From NCBI GenBank assembly GCA_023231475.1, contig JALJEE010002344.1, forward strand, positions 1 to 36,911: a DNA stretch of 36,911 bases, given 5' to 3'. Below are positions 1-10,600 of the stretch, piece after piece. Position 1 is the stretch's first letter, and every line of letters starts with the position of its first letter. Both the position numbers and the translations under genes were made by a program. The notes beneath the pieces are model-generated. The model made no database searches and was not told the DNA's origin. It worked only from the letters and a program-made list of their open reading frames with translations. This DNA is from Seison nebaliae. Taxonomy: Eukaryota > Rotifera > Pararotatoria > Seisonacea > Seisonidae.

Positions 1-1
1 C

Positions 2-181
2 GCGCACCGAGGAATAACCGCGATGAACCGAGTTATTTCAAAGAAGTATTACCATCCCGCGTTACGAAAAATAATCAAACGAGTATGTTCATCATGCGAA
101 ACCTGCAGGATAAACAAATTCACGAATAAAAGAATAAAAAAGCAAGATAACAATAAAAGCTATCGCTATCGATTTGTGTGA
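2..181 (+). pseudogene. Retroelement integrase zinc-binding (HHCC-type) fragment, cut by the window edge
   Basis: The frame starting at base 2 is open for 59 codons and stops at 179-181. It begins with AHRGITAMNRVI, continues through YYHPALRKIIKRV, and then has CSSC followed by ETCRINK. This resembles the N-terminal zinc-binding region of retroelement integrases: the HxG histidine, a hydrophobic tyrosine-rich stretch, a CxxC pair and a following basic residue. The catalytic core would follow downstream, but the frame stops after a lysine- and asparagine-rich tail, so this looks like a decayed or truncated LTR-retrotransposon copy. A domesticated integrase-domain gene is the alternative. The identification rests on pattern recognition, and the 5' part lies outside the window. 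Confidence 0.55.
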
Positions 182-515
182 ACGATATCGTGTGAAATTT
201 AATTATTTGTAGTGACGTGACTTGCAAACGATAAGCTCACACACAATAAAAACGTGACACGAACATTAACTAACATATTTTTATATATATTCCTTACTCT
301 TTTCCATCGTTCAATAAACTCACGGTATCCGTAAGATACACCTTTTCTTCAACATATGGACGCCACCGACGAACCACCACAACATATTAAGAAAAAATTA
401 TTTTGAAATTTTGGCTGAAAACATCAGTGAAGAAAAGTTTAAAAATTAAGAATTATTCATTAAATTTTTATTTTTCCTCCTAAAGTAATTGGTTGGAAAG
501 TATTGACATTCAATC
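182..515. other. Gap upstream of CPSF4
   Basis: This 334-nt stretch holds the presumed CPSF4 promoter and 5' UTR. A short ATG frame at 356-403 (16 codons, starting MDATDEPPQH) is somewhat richer in G and C than its surroundings. It could be an upstream ORF or a non-coding accident. No RNA gene or clear TATA box was recognised. Confidence 0.4.
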
Positions 516-1797
516 ATGGATCTTCCGTCAGCGATAGATAGTGATTTAGAATTCGAAATCGAAGGTGCTTTGAAAGAACAGAAATTTAGAAAGATGTTAC
601 CTTTCAAAGGAATGGATAGTTTAGTGATTTGGTTTATTAAGATTGGTGATGTTCTAATATTGTTTTCTATAGAGGCAGGAGCATCGATTTGTCCCTTCTT
701 CCAATCGGGCACCTGCGAATATGGTGATCAATGTCCTCTAAGACATTTGAAAGGTTTTTTTCGATTATTTTATTTTTTACCCTATTGAATTGAATTGATT
801 ATTGAAGACAAAGGAGAAACAGTGGTGTGTAAGCATTGGTTGCGTGGATTGTGTAAATACGGAGATAATTGTGTCTTTCTTCATGATTACGATATGAGTA
901 AGATGCCTGACTGTTACTTTTATTCGAAATTCGGTTAGAGTTTTACTTCATAAGAAATTCCATTATAATTTATTTGAAAGGCGAATGCAATAGTGGAGTG
1001 GAATGTTCATTTTTACATATTGATCCCGAATCTCGAATCAAAGAATGTGCATGGTACAATCGTGGTTTTTGTCGACATGGTTCATTTTATATATTACTCT
1101 TTTGACATTAGTGGATATTAGATGATTCTCATTGAAATTGAAGGACCAACATGTAAGAATGCGCATATTAGAAAAATTATGTGTCAGAATTATTTAACTG
1201 GTTTTTGTCCGAATGGGAAATCATGTAAACATGAACAGTTTTCATTTCATTCTTTCTCCATCATCAACTACGTTGTCCAGTCCTCAATTTGAATTACCGA
1301 ATGCTTCAGGCATTATTGCTAATACGATGATTCCAGGATTAAGTATTCCTCCTTTTGTTCTTCAACAAATGCAGGCAATTGAACAAAAGAAAGATCCATC
1401 AAAATCGTTTGATATGAATGAAAGTAATCGAAAGAAGTGCAAATTCTGTAAAGGGAACGGTCATCTCATTGAACATTGTAATCGATTACCATTAGCTCAT
1501 CGACGAGGATATATTCAATTACTCGTTTGTATTTATTATTTTCATTACTTCATCTTATCTTTCAATTCAGAAACTTGCAAAGGAGGAAGGTCGAGATCCG
1601 AATGAAATTCAAATTCCATCATGTGAACCGTTACCATTAGGTCCAAATGCTGACATTACCTGCTACAAGGTTTACCTTCTTATTACAATTGTCGATTTGT
1701 ACTCATTTCTTGATAGTGTAATGAAAAAGGACATTATGCTAATAATTGTCCTAGTCGATTAAGTTCTAATCGTCGACATCATATCAAAGCACAATAA
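516..1797 (+). CDS. CPSF4: Cleavage and polyadenylation specificity factor subunit 4 (CPSF30/Clipper)
   Basis: This is the RNA-binding subunit of the nuclear pre-mRNA 3'-end processing complex, which recognises the AAUAAA signal. The exons are 516-618, 673-753, 808-933, 981-1079, 1144-1237, 1281-1524, 1571-1669 and 1717-1797. The phases agree and give 308 aa. The N-terminus has the family motif LPFKGMDKAG. Five CCCH zinc fingers follow at about residues 41-169; the first ligands are C41, C49, C55 and H59. Two CCHC knuckles follow, C221-C224-H229-C234 and C280-C283-H288-C293. From family knowledge, Drosophila Clipper has two knuckles and human CPSF4 has one, so the layout is of the invertebrate type. 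All seven introns are 43-64 nt and begin GTT. The gene converges with APH1, with 199 nt between the stops. The start is the first ATG of the conserved N-terminal block. Confidence 0.95.
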
Positions 1798-1898
1798 TAT
1801 TTTTTATTTTTTTCTTAAACTTGTACAAAAAATAATGAGCTCGTTATTAACAATTGTTTATTCGAATGATATATATTTCATTGGAAAATGTAAACTAA

Positions 1899-1904
1899 AA
1901 TAAA
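1899..1904 (+). terminator. Polyadenylation signal AATAAA for CPSF4
   Basis: A canonical AATAAA lies about 100 nt after the CPSF4 stop codon and before the 3' end of the convergent APH1 gene. Confidence 0.6.
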
Positions 1905-1945
1905 AATTGCGATTCACCATCATCTTTTATACAACAAAGATAATT

Positions 1946-1951
1946 TTTATT
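1946..1951 (-). terminator. Polyadenylation signal AATAAA for APH1
   Basis: The minus strand reads AATAAA 46 nt after the APH1 stop. It faces the CPSF4 signal only about 42 nt away, so the two transcripts end almost back to back. Confidence 0.6.
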
Positions 1952-1996
1952 TAAAAAATTGATATAATTGAAATTATTATTATCATAAAGCGACAA

Positions 1997-2776
1997 TTAA
2001 CGGAAGAAATATTTGAAACATGCCAAAAGTTCTAATCGGATATGTCTCGACGATTCCTCACTAACAAATAGGAAAATGAAAAATGTTAAAATTGATAGTG
2101 CTAAAGAAGCGATAGCTGAATCTCGAAAATGTTTCTTAGGATTAACGATGGTGATGATACTTGTTGTATAATGTGTCAAAATGAGAATACTTAACAATGT
2201 GAGAAATATCTTCTTCTTTTCATTATTTGCCCTCACCTTTTTCAGTAGTGAGCACATTGATGTACCTCCCAAAAAGTTGACGAAGAAGAAGACGGAATTA
2301 TGTATAGACATATATAATGAGTAATTAGGAAATTCTTTTTTTTCTTCTATCCCATATGATCCTGGGCCATAAAGAACCGTCAATGAATTGAGAGAGAAAC
2401 AACAAAGAAGAGTAAACGCATATCCGAAATTGACACTCAGACAACTGAGATAATCGAAGAGATCGTTCGGGAAATCTTCTCGTTCTTTAATCATTTGCTT
2501 CCAATAAACCATATTAGCTTCGAAAGTGTAAAAAGTGATGAATCGGAATATTTCAACGAAAAAAATTAAGAGGAATACCAATAAGGAATCGATCTCACGT
2601 AATGGTATGACGAATATCCAAATGATTCCTGTAAGGAATAGTGGCAAGAAGGAGAAGAATGTGCCATAAAGTATGAATAGGAATTGGAAGGGATGACTTC
2701 GAAGGAAGAATGCATAAACTCCGATGGGAAATGACCAGATTAATAGAAGACATCCATAAAATTCGAGATATCCCAT
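1997..2776 (-). CDS. APH1: Gamma-secretase subunit Aph-1
   Basis: Aph-1 is the multi-pass scaffold subunit of gamma-secretase, the intramembrane protease that releases the intracellular domains of Notch and related proteins. The gene is a single uninterrupted exon of 259 aa, close to the family length of about 260. The sequence begins MGYLEFYGC, as in the family, and has about seven hydrophobic segments. Shared blocks are EIFRF (75-79), GPGSYGI (137-143) and H202 ahead of the VNP motif at 211-213. Two hallmark features differ. The helix-packing GxxxGxxxG of TM4 reads S114xxxG118xxxT122, and the first of the two conserved histidines appears to be N167. The ATG at 2776 fits the conserved N-terminus. 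The gene is tandem with the TGF-beta-like ligand, whose stop lies 209 nt upstream. Confidence 0.88.
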   Translation of the reverse strand: MGYLEFYGCLLLIWSFPIGVYAFFLRSHPFQFLFILYGTFFSFLPLFLTGIIWIFVIPLREIDSLLVFLLIFFVEIFRFITFYTFEANMVYWKQMIKEREDFPNDLFDYLSCLSVNFGYAFTLLCCFSLNSLTVLYGPGSYGIEEKKEFPNYSLYMSIHNSVFFFVNFLGGTSMCSLLKKVRANNEKKKIFLTLLSILILTHYTTSIITIVNPKKHFRDSAIASLALSILTFFIFLFVSEESSRHIRLELLACFKYFFR

Positions 2777-2941
2777 CTTTTCATGAAAATTATCTCAAAT
2801 TTATCTCATCGAAGTATAAATATCATAATGAATACAGTTGAATTAATAAGAAAATCATTTTCTTTTCAATTCGATTCATTCCTCATCCTCCAAACAAATA
2901 GAAGAAGTGAAAATGGAATTTGTTTTTTTAGGGACAAATAT

Positions 2942-2947
2942 TTTATT
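2942..2947 (-). terminator. Polyadenylation signal AATAAA for the TGF-beta-like gene
   Basis: The minus strand reads AATAAA 39 nt after the ligand stop codon and upstream of the APH1 start. Confidence 0.6.
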
Positions 2948-2985
2948 TTTGAGAAGAAGAAACCAATTTTGAACAATACGCAATA

Positions 2986-4261
2986 TTAGTGACATGCACA
3001 TTCCTCAACAATTGCATTCTCTATAACATCGATATATTCTCCATCGTTTCCACGTCTCATAACAGTCAAATTACTGTACTTACTCGGTCTACAACAGATG
3101 TCTGGTACAAAGTTATAATCTTTCGCAATCATCGATTGGAAAACGCTGTGAGTATATTTCGTGGATTGTTGAGAGTATTCTTGTTGGACGTATTTCGTCG
3201 AACAGAATCCTTTACACATAAACGCATTGATTACTTTTGGTGCTATGATAGTATGTAAGTCCAATTCATCAAAATTCATTATCATCGACAAACGACGACA
3301 ATCATTTTTCTTATGTTTTCCTCTTTTCACCATCTCATCATTCTCATTCATGGCAACATTTTTCTTTTTAATTTTATTTATTGATGAATCGATTGATAAT
3401 TTTGTCGATTTGCCTTCAATCAACGGGAATGTTAATGGTGAATGTCGTTCAGTCAATTTGACTTCGATCTCCTTTTTCCAGATTGTTGTCAAATGTTCAA
3501 GAATAAATCTCTTTTCGTCATGACCAATGTTGATGGAATTGTCAAATGAGAATTTGAGTCTAATTCCATAATTATGTTCCTTCTCTTTCAACCATCTCAA
3601 CATTATTTGATTAATCTTAATAAAATGTTCCGTATTATCCGATAATAAATTGATTTGTTGAGAATTAACTTTCTGAACGAAATATCCCAATTGCATTGAA
3701 CTCGATTGATTTCGCTGTTTGAAATACCAAAAAAGTTTTGGATTTTGTTTCGATTTTAAACGGAAAATTTCATCCGTTAAAAAATTTGCTCGTTTCTTCA
3801 ATAATTTGATACGTTTCTTTCGGAATTCCTTTCCAAACAAACGAATAATGTCGTACTTTTGACAAAACTGAACAATTTCGTTCTCAGCGAAACATTTCTC
3901 GATAAAAGAACTTGGACGAATCTTATCATAGACATCAATGTGAATCATTGTGAGATTGAGTTCGATAAGAAAATCAAGAAATGTTTGTAGGAATTGTTCG
4001 CTGTTGTCACTCTCATATAATTTTATATTAGTTTCATCCATTCGATCTGATGAGAAGTAATCAAGATAATCTTCTTTCTCTAATTTATAATCTAAAACTA
4101 TTTTATTGTCATTCTTCCCTTTAGACCTATATCATAATAGAAGTATATCATAAATAAAATGACTGTGGAACTAACGAAGAAGAATCGACTTCTTTACTCA
4201 TGAGAAGATTGGTTGATATTCCATTAATTAGAACGAATGTTAAAATAGATAAATAGAACAT
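2986..4261 (-). CDS. TGF-beta superfamily ligand, divergent
   Basis: The proposed exons are 4261-4198 and 4118-2986, giving 398 aa. The donor GTAAAG and the acceptor after TCTAAAG were chosen because they keep the frame open, so the 5' exon is less certain than the rest. The start MFYLSILTFVLING looks like a signal peptide. A long basic prodomain follows. The last ~100 residues form a TGF-beta cystine-knot domain with seven cysteines in order: DCRR, FMCKGFC, DICC and ECACH at the C-terminus. IIAP and VP..CC are also conserved. The adjacent CC includes the interchain cysteine, so a covalent dimer is expected. The two wrist tryptophans of BMPs (GWxxWI) are absent, and no clear RxxR furin site precedes the first cysteine, only KRGKHKK. 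I cannot assign it to BMP, activin, myostatin or Maverick. Confidence 0.82.
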
Positions 4262-4632
4262 TTGTTTCAATCTCTAAAAAAATATTCTGTAAAACGAAAT
4301 CACGAAAAAATCAAGAACATTCTTCTTAACAAGAGATAACATTGAAATACTTCGAAATATGTTTAGAGGAAAACACTCGAAGTTCCGGTTAATCCCAAAG
4401 AAGCATTTGACACTTAATTGTGAAATGAAATGAGAATGCAACGAAATTTCCTTTGCTACTTTTTCCTGAGAGAAGAAGTTTAAGAAGAAAAAGTATTTAT
4501 TTAACAGATTCATCGAAGTAATTATCTTCTGATTTATCCATCATTTTTTTTTAAAAAGAATTATTAAATTTAAATCATAAAATTTTTTATGGAATTTTTC
4601 TAGTTATATTTCTGGGATTCGAATGGAGTTGT
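4262..4632. other. Gap between the TGF-beta-like start and the PSME4 stop
   Basis: This 371-nt AT-rich stretch holds the presumed ligand promoter and PSME4 3' UTR. A 79-codon minus-strand frame (4513-4274) crosses it, but it is rich in Phe, Leu and Lys and has no recognised feature. It was not accepted as a gene. Confidence 0.4.
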
Positions 4633-7600
4633 CTATGCATAATAATTGTGAGAAACGACGACTTGATTAAAAGCGAATAATTCATCGTCCGTAAACTTCT
4701 GTTTATCTTCTTCCCAATTATCATAATGAGTTCTTTTGAAATCGGATAATGTCTTACGAACCGTCGACTAAAAAACATGAGAATGATTAAGAGAATATCA
4801 TAAAAAGTAAATAGGAGAATAATTAGCAAGTCCTTCTTTTTTTTTCTGAGAAAGAGGCTCATTTGATGAAGGTATATTTATTCGTCTTGTACCGGAAACT
4901 TCTTTGCACGAACTAATAATTAGTTGATAAATACTAACACTTATCGGCTGATCATCATTAACATGATTAGCGACGATGTTCAAAATGCGTGGTAGATAAT
5001 CAGGAACATGATATGGATGTGCTGCAATTATTGCACAAAGGCCACAAAGTCCTGCGTGTCTTTTCATCAATTTTTCCGAATCGATTGCCGAGTTCATATT
5101 ATCACGATATTCCACTTTACTTAATTTAATAAAATAATCCTTAAAAAAAATAAATAAAGAAAATTTAAAAAATTCAAAATATTCAAACACATTTCTTCGC
5201 ATCGATAACGTAAACTCCAGCATGGATCAATCCTGAAAGAGTTTTCATCGCACTCAATTGCACATCAACCCATGAATCTAAAATTCCTTTGTTCACCATT
5301 CGAATGAGTCGTTGGAAAACTGAAAATTGCATCATTAGAATTAGAAGTCATTTTTTTTCGATGGAAAAATGAAAGTGGAAAATGTTCTTCACTTCAACTG
5401 TATAAAATGGGAATGAACGTCAAAATAGATTTTTTAATATAATTTTCTATTTTCTTATTTTTTCATTTATCCTTTTCTCTTTTTCCTTTACACAAAATGA
5501 TCACAAATATTTTACCGAACAGTCAGGAGGAAGTAGTACATCAACCAACAGAACAACATAAAGTAAAGGATGAGGAGAAAAGTGTTGCATTATCAGCAGT
5601 TCAATTGTTTAACAAGGAATCTCTAGCAAAAATGAATAAGAAACCTGCTCATCGCACAGACGAAGAAATTGAAAAATTGGTGAATGAAAATATTCGTCGA
5701 TGTGCTCGACCTCAACGCTCGCAGAGGAAAGCGAAAGTTGAAGCATTGAGAAGAATATTTAGGACGTCACAAACAACCGAAAAGAAATGTCGTAGAAAGA
5801 GAAAACCGAAAGTTAATTCACCGAAAGTGAAATCGGCTAAAGTGAAAATATCGAAAACGATTATTGAAGAAAAACCGGTTGTCACAAAGGAGAAAGAAGA
5901 ACCAAAAGAATGTGAAGAATGAATTACTCTCATATTTCCATGATATATATCTTCGTTATAATTAATTAAACATTCATTAACCGTTTGAATAATTTATGAT
6001 ATGTCGATGAACTTTCAACTTGTCGCAATTTGTTAAATGACTTTGATTTGCTGCATCTGATTCGTTTGGAGGAAATTTCGGCTTTTTTCCATCTTTATTC
6101 GCAATTGATTTGTGAACAACAGAATAATGAAGATCGGCTGATGAATTTTTGCTGTAAACGATTGTAGGGAATAAATAGAAAATGTTGGTGAAGGACATAT
6201 ACTGAATGTAATGCATCACTCCACTTCTCGCTTTTTTATTTTTCATAGCGAGTAACTTGAAAAATAATGAATAATTGAAAGAATATTAAAAATTTAATAA
6301 AAATATACGAACTGATTCCAATTCTGTTAAAACGGCATCAATCGTTATGTCGGATGATAATAATTGGACTGATAATAAAGTTTTACTAAATTGAAGTTGG
6401 ACTTTATAAGATTCATCTTCAAATCCGATCGAATCAGTGGCGAAAATTAATGGATAAAGTTTCGGTACATGTCTCGTCATTGGCATGAGAATATTGGAGA
6501 ATAATTTGATCATGAATGATAAAACGGTTTTGAATAAATTCACAGATTTCTTCCTATCATCCAAATTATTGGAATCATTCATTTCAGTTCGCATCATTTC
6601 TGAATCATCAGGAATATCACTAATCTCATCGATCTCTTCAACATCTGATTTCATTTGTTCATCGCCAATCGCTTTTGAATCGATATCATTTGTGATAATC
6701 ACATTCTCGGTAATGCTATTCATTTTATCGTTCGATTCGTTTGCAATGATTTTCAATCCAACTTTTAATCGATCTGAAATATCATTAATGAAATCATTGA
6801 CAGTAACTGACTGTGTATAATATTGTTGGAACGTTTTTCCCTTCAAATCTTTTGGGACTGCATTAAATCGATAATGATACGTATTCTCAATTGTATTCAA
6901 AATCAATTGAGCTGTTCGATCTCGTACATTCTTCAACGGATTATCCAACAATGGAATACAATGCTGGTAAACGTCTCGATTGATTTGTGGGATTTTCCAT
7001 TCACATTGAGATGTCGCCATAAAAATGTAAAGTTGAGCACAAATCAAAAAAGAAGTAGTCGATTTGGGATTGATGGCCAAATTATAAAGATAATTCACTG
7101 AAAATTGACATCGACGTGGATCACGATCTTCTAAACTCACATGAAAACAATTAGCCCAATAACTGAGCGATTCGGGACGAACACTTTCGATAATCCCATC
7201 GAATAATTTCTCCAACTCAATCCAAATCGTCTTCTTTTCATTGAAGGGAAATAAGTCTATTCCACTAAGAATACCTGACATAATCTCCGCAGCATTTCGT
7301 TGATTTCCTTTATACGTTTTTGGATTATGATCACTAATCATCGATAGAACTTTATCGAATAAGATCGGGAGAATTTTTGGACCGATACAATCGACAATGT
7401 TTTTAAATAAACTGACAACATTTCTGTCAAATTCACTATTTTCTCGTTCGTCATCCATTCTCATATAATCAATCAATTTATTAATACGTTGTTGATCTAA
7501 CAACTTGGAAAAATAAAGTTTTCGATATTTCAATAATTTCTCATCTGTCATCGTTTCGAATGTTTCCAACTTTTTATTCGGTATAACAATCTCAACATCT

Positions 7601-10600
7601 TCTGGCCACACATAATATCCCCAATAAGAGTTGTCGATAAAATAACAATTATTATACTCAGCCTCATTATAAAGAATCTTCTTCTGAGTCAATTGAATCC
7701 ATTGATTATCCATACGATTATTACCAGGTTGTGGTGGAGAGATTAATGATTTCATGAGAAATGGTAATCCTTCAAAATTATGAGTTTGCATCATTTTTAT
7801 TTCTTCAGGAGAGAATTTGCCAACATCTGAAAAACATGATTGGAATCGTGATCGTTTATTGATATTGGGATTGGATGCACGAACGGACCGAACGATCTTA
7901 TTATTCGACGGTTTTCCTTCACGCACATTCAAACGACTCGTACCACCAGCACCTAATCGATATGCAGCTGTCGATGAATTAATCGGTTTATCCATTAAAC
8001 TATTTAATGGTTGTTGATGATCACCATCACAAACTCCATCATTCTCCATCAAAACATCTTTTGCATTCAACGATATCTTACTACTATTATTATTATTATT
8101 ATTATTATTGTTATTATTATTCTCATTAAGAATTATTGATGAATTACCATTAGTACTATTTGATGCATGTTGTGGGATGATATTGTTCGTCATTAATCCT
8201 GTAATCGATTTCTCATCTCGAACTGATAATCTCATTTCGAAAAAAACATCATCATGTTCATCGTCACTTTCTGGATCGATTTCATCATCATCCGTTGAAT
8301 TCTTTCTTTCCAAATCATTTTCAGCTCTCTTCTTCGATATACATGTCTCTCCCACTATTTTTGAAAGTTCATCATTCTCAATAAATTTCATAATACAAAT
8401 ACTATCTCGAATAAAATTGTTCGATTCACTTTTCTCCACCATCGACTGATGATGTTCAACGAGTTCAGTGACTTTCATAAATTTCGTTTTTGAATTCTTC
8501 TTGAGAATATGAAGATAAGCACAATTCACTAAAATTGCCAATTTCCGAATATATTGTGATTCATGTGTTAATGCATCGATGAATAATTCCATCACACCAT
8601 TCGTCTCATCGATATATGTCGTTAAATCTTTTTGTAAAATCTTTCGAATTTCACGATCAGCTTTTAATGATTTAAAATTGAACACTTTCTCGAACGCTTC
8701 ATTCTGTCTCCCAATAATACACGTCCCCCATGGAATTTGTATAGCGGCAACAAATTCTAATGCCAATTCAGTTTTCCTCCAATTCAATTGTCCACTCAAT
8801 AATTCCGTTTTCATCAAATTCAAAATTCCTTTATAACTATCCCAATTATTCTTTGACACTTTATCGAAATGTTCTCCCGATTCTTTATCGTTTGGTAATT
8901 TGGCGAATTTATTAGCAGCAATAAATTTCGTCTCATATTTCTTTCCTCGAATCACCGGATCAAGAGCATTCTCACTCATCGATAAATTATCAGCAGCATC
9001 GATCGTCGGTTTAAACATTTTATATTCTAACGGTGGAATATCATATGAATCAAAAATCAGATCGTAGACCATTTCTAAAACTTCCGCCGTTTTCGCTTCT
9101 TCGATTTGTGGCAATTGGAAAATATTTGAGATGACATTATAGAACACATTCCAATAAGGAACACAAATGAGACTATTTCCGCTCTTTCCTAGAATGGTAT
9201 GAAGTGCACCTCTTAAAGAATTATCATCTTTTGGTAAGGAGAAATGTTTCATATCGGTGAAAATAGATTCATGAATCGGTTCGAAAGCTAATGGGAAATA
9301 ATCGTTGAAATAATTCAATTCAGTTTGTGCTGCCATTCTCACAACTTTATAATGTGAATATGATAATTTGAGGAGAACTTTCATAATATTGATATCCATC
9401 GATGTTAATGAATGAGTATAAATGAATGCACGTTCCTCATAAAGAAGAATCGCTTTCTCTAATTGAAGTGAACGCCATTCTCTCGATTTGCCCCACCACA
9501 TATTATTCATTCGTCTCTTAATCACATTATAATCATTACATTTCATTTTATAATCTTTCTTTGTCATACTATAAATACAACTGATCGCCACAAGAATATG
9601 TGCGATTGTTATCAAACATTTCACATCATCATTCCCACCTGTCAACATCTTCTCACACAATTCAATTAGAACTTGAGCAATATAAGCTCGAATATTCTCT
9701 TTCGAATCATCATTTATTTCAAAGAAAATTTTCTTAACAGCCAACGGCAACGATGTCAAATCACAACAACTCATCTTCTCCAAATTAGTTTGATATCGAT
9801 CGAAATGATCATATCGAGGAAGGAAACGTGACGCACCAAGAAATGTCATATGAACGAAATAAATAACACGATTTCTTTCCAATCTTTCCATATCGAGACC
9901 TTTTTCTTCCAAATCTTTCACATAATCTAAAAGAAATATTTTTATTAATCTTTTCGCAAATTCTCCATCTTCCTTCGTCGGTACATTCCATTGTGGTTTA
10001 CATTCACGAACTGTTACACATTTACTCCACAAACGTAACGGATTCAATTTTCCTTCAGTAGTCAATTGTAGAATTTCATCAGCCGATTCGGCAGAACTTC
10101 GATTATCTTTCACATTTAATGTCGTCAGATTCTTCAACAATTTCTTCACTATCGTTGCGATCAATTCATAAGATTTTTTATGTTTAATATCTTTCAATTT
10201 CGTCAATAACATAATAATGTCATCCTCATAAGGACGCAAATATTCACCAGTTGCTCGTAGAACAGCAGACAACATATGAATTTTCCATTTAAGTTCTGCA
10301 TCTCCCAATTCATCTAATAAAACATTCGGATTTGTATCGATAATCCGAAGGATTTCCGTTTTAAGATATGGGAAGAATTTCTTCAATAACCAATCGGGAT
10401 GATTACGATGCATTCCACGTATTAAGACAACTGCCAAATTAATAGCAATTCGTGAACTCAATACACATGAGGAAGTATAATTGAAAATTTTATCGAGCAA
10501 TTGACCATAAATTTCACTTCCACATTGTAGAGCGATCGTTGCGATAGTTGATGATACTCCAACTTCATAAATACTTTCTTCTCGATTGTTCATTTGACGT

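Noticed and set aside
2783-2989. 68-codon plus-strand frame between APH1 and the TGF-beta-like gene
   Set aside because: Overlaps the APH1 promoter region and the ligand 3' UTR; no conserved features.
4274-4513. 79-codon minus-strand frame upstream of the TGF-beta-like gene
   Set aside because: Rich in Phe, Leu and Lys with no recognisable motif; more likely UTR or promoter sequence.
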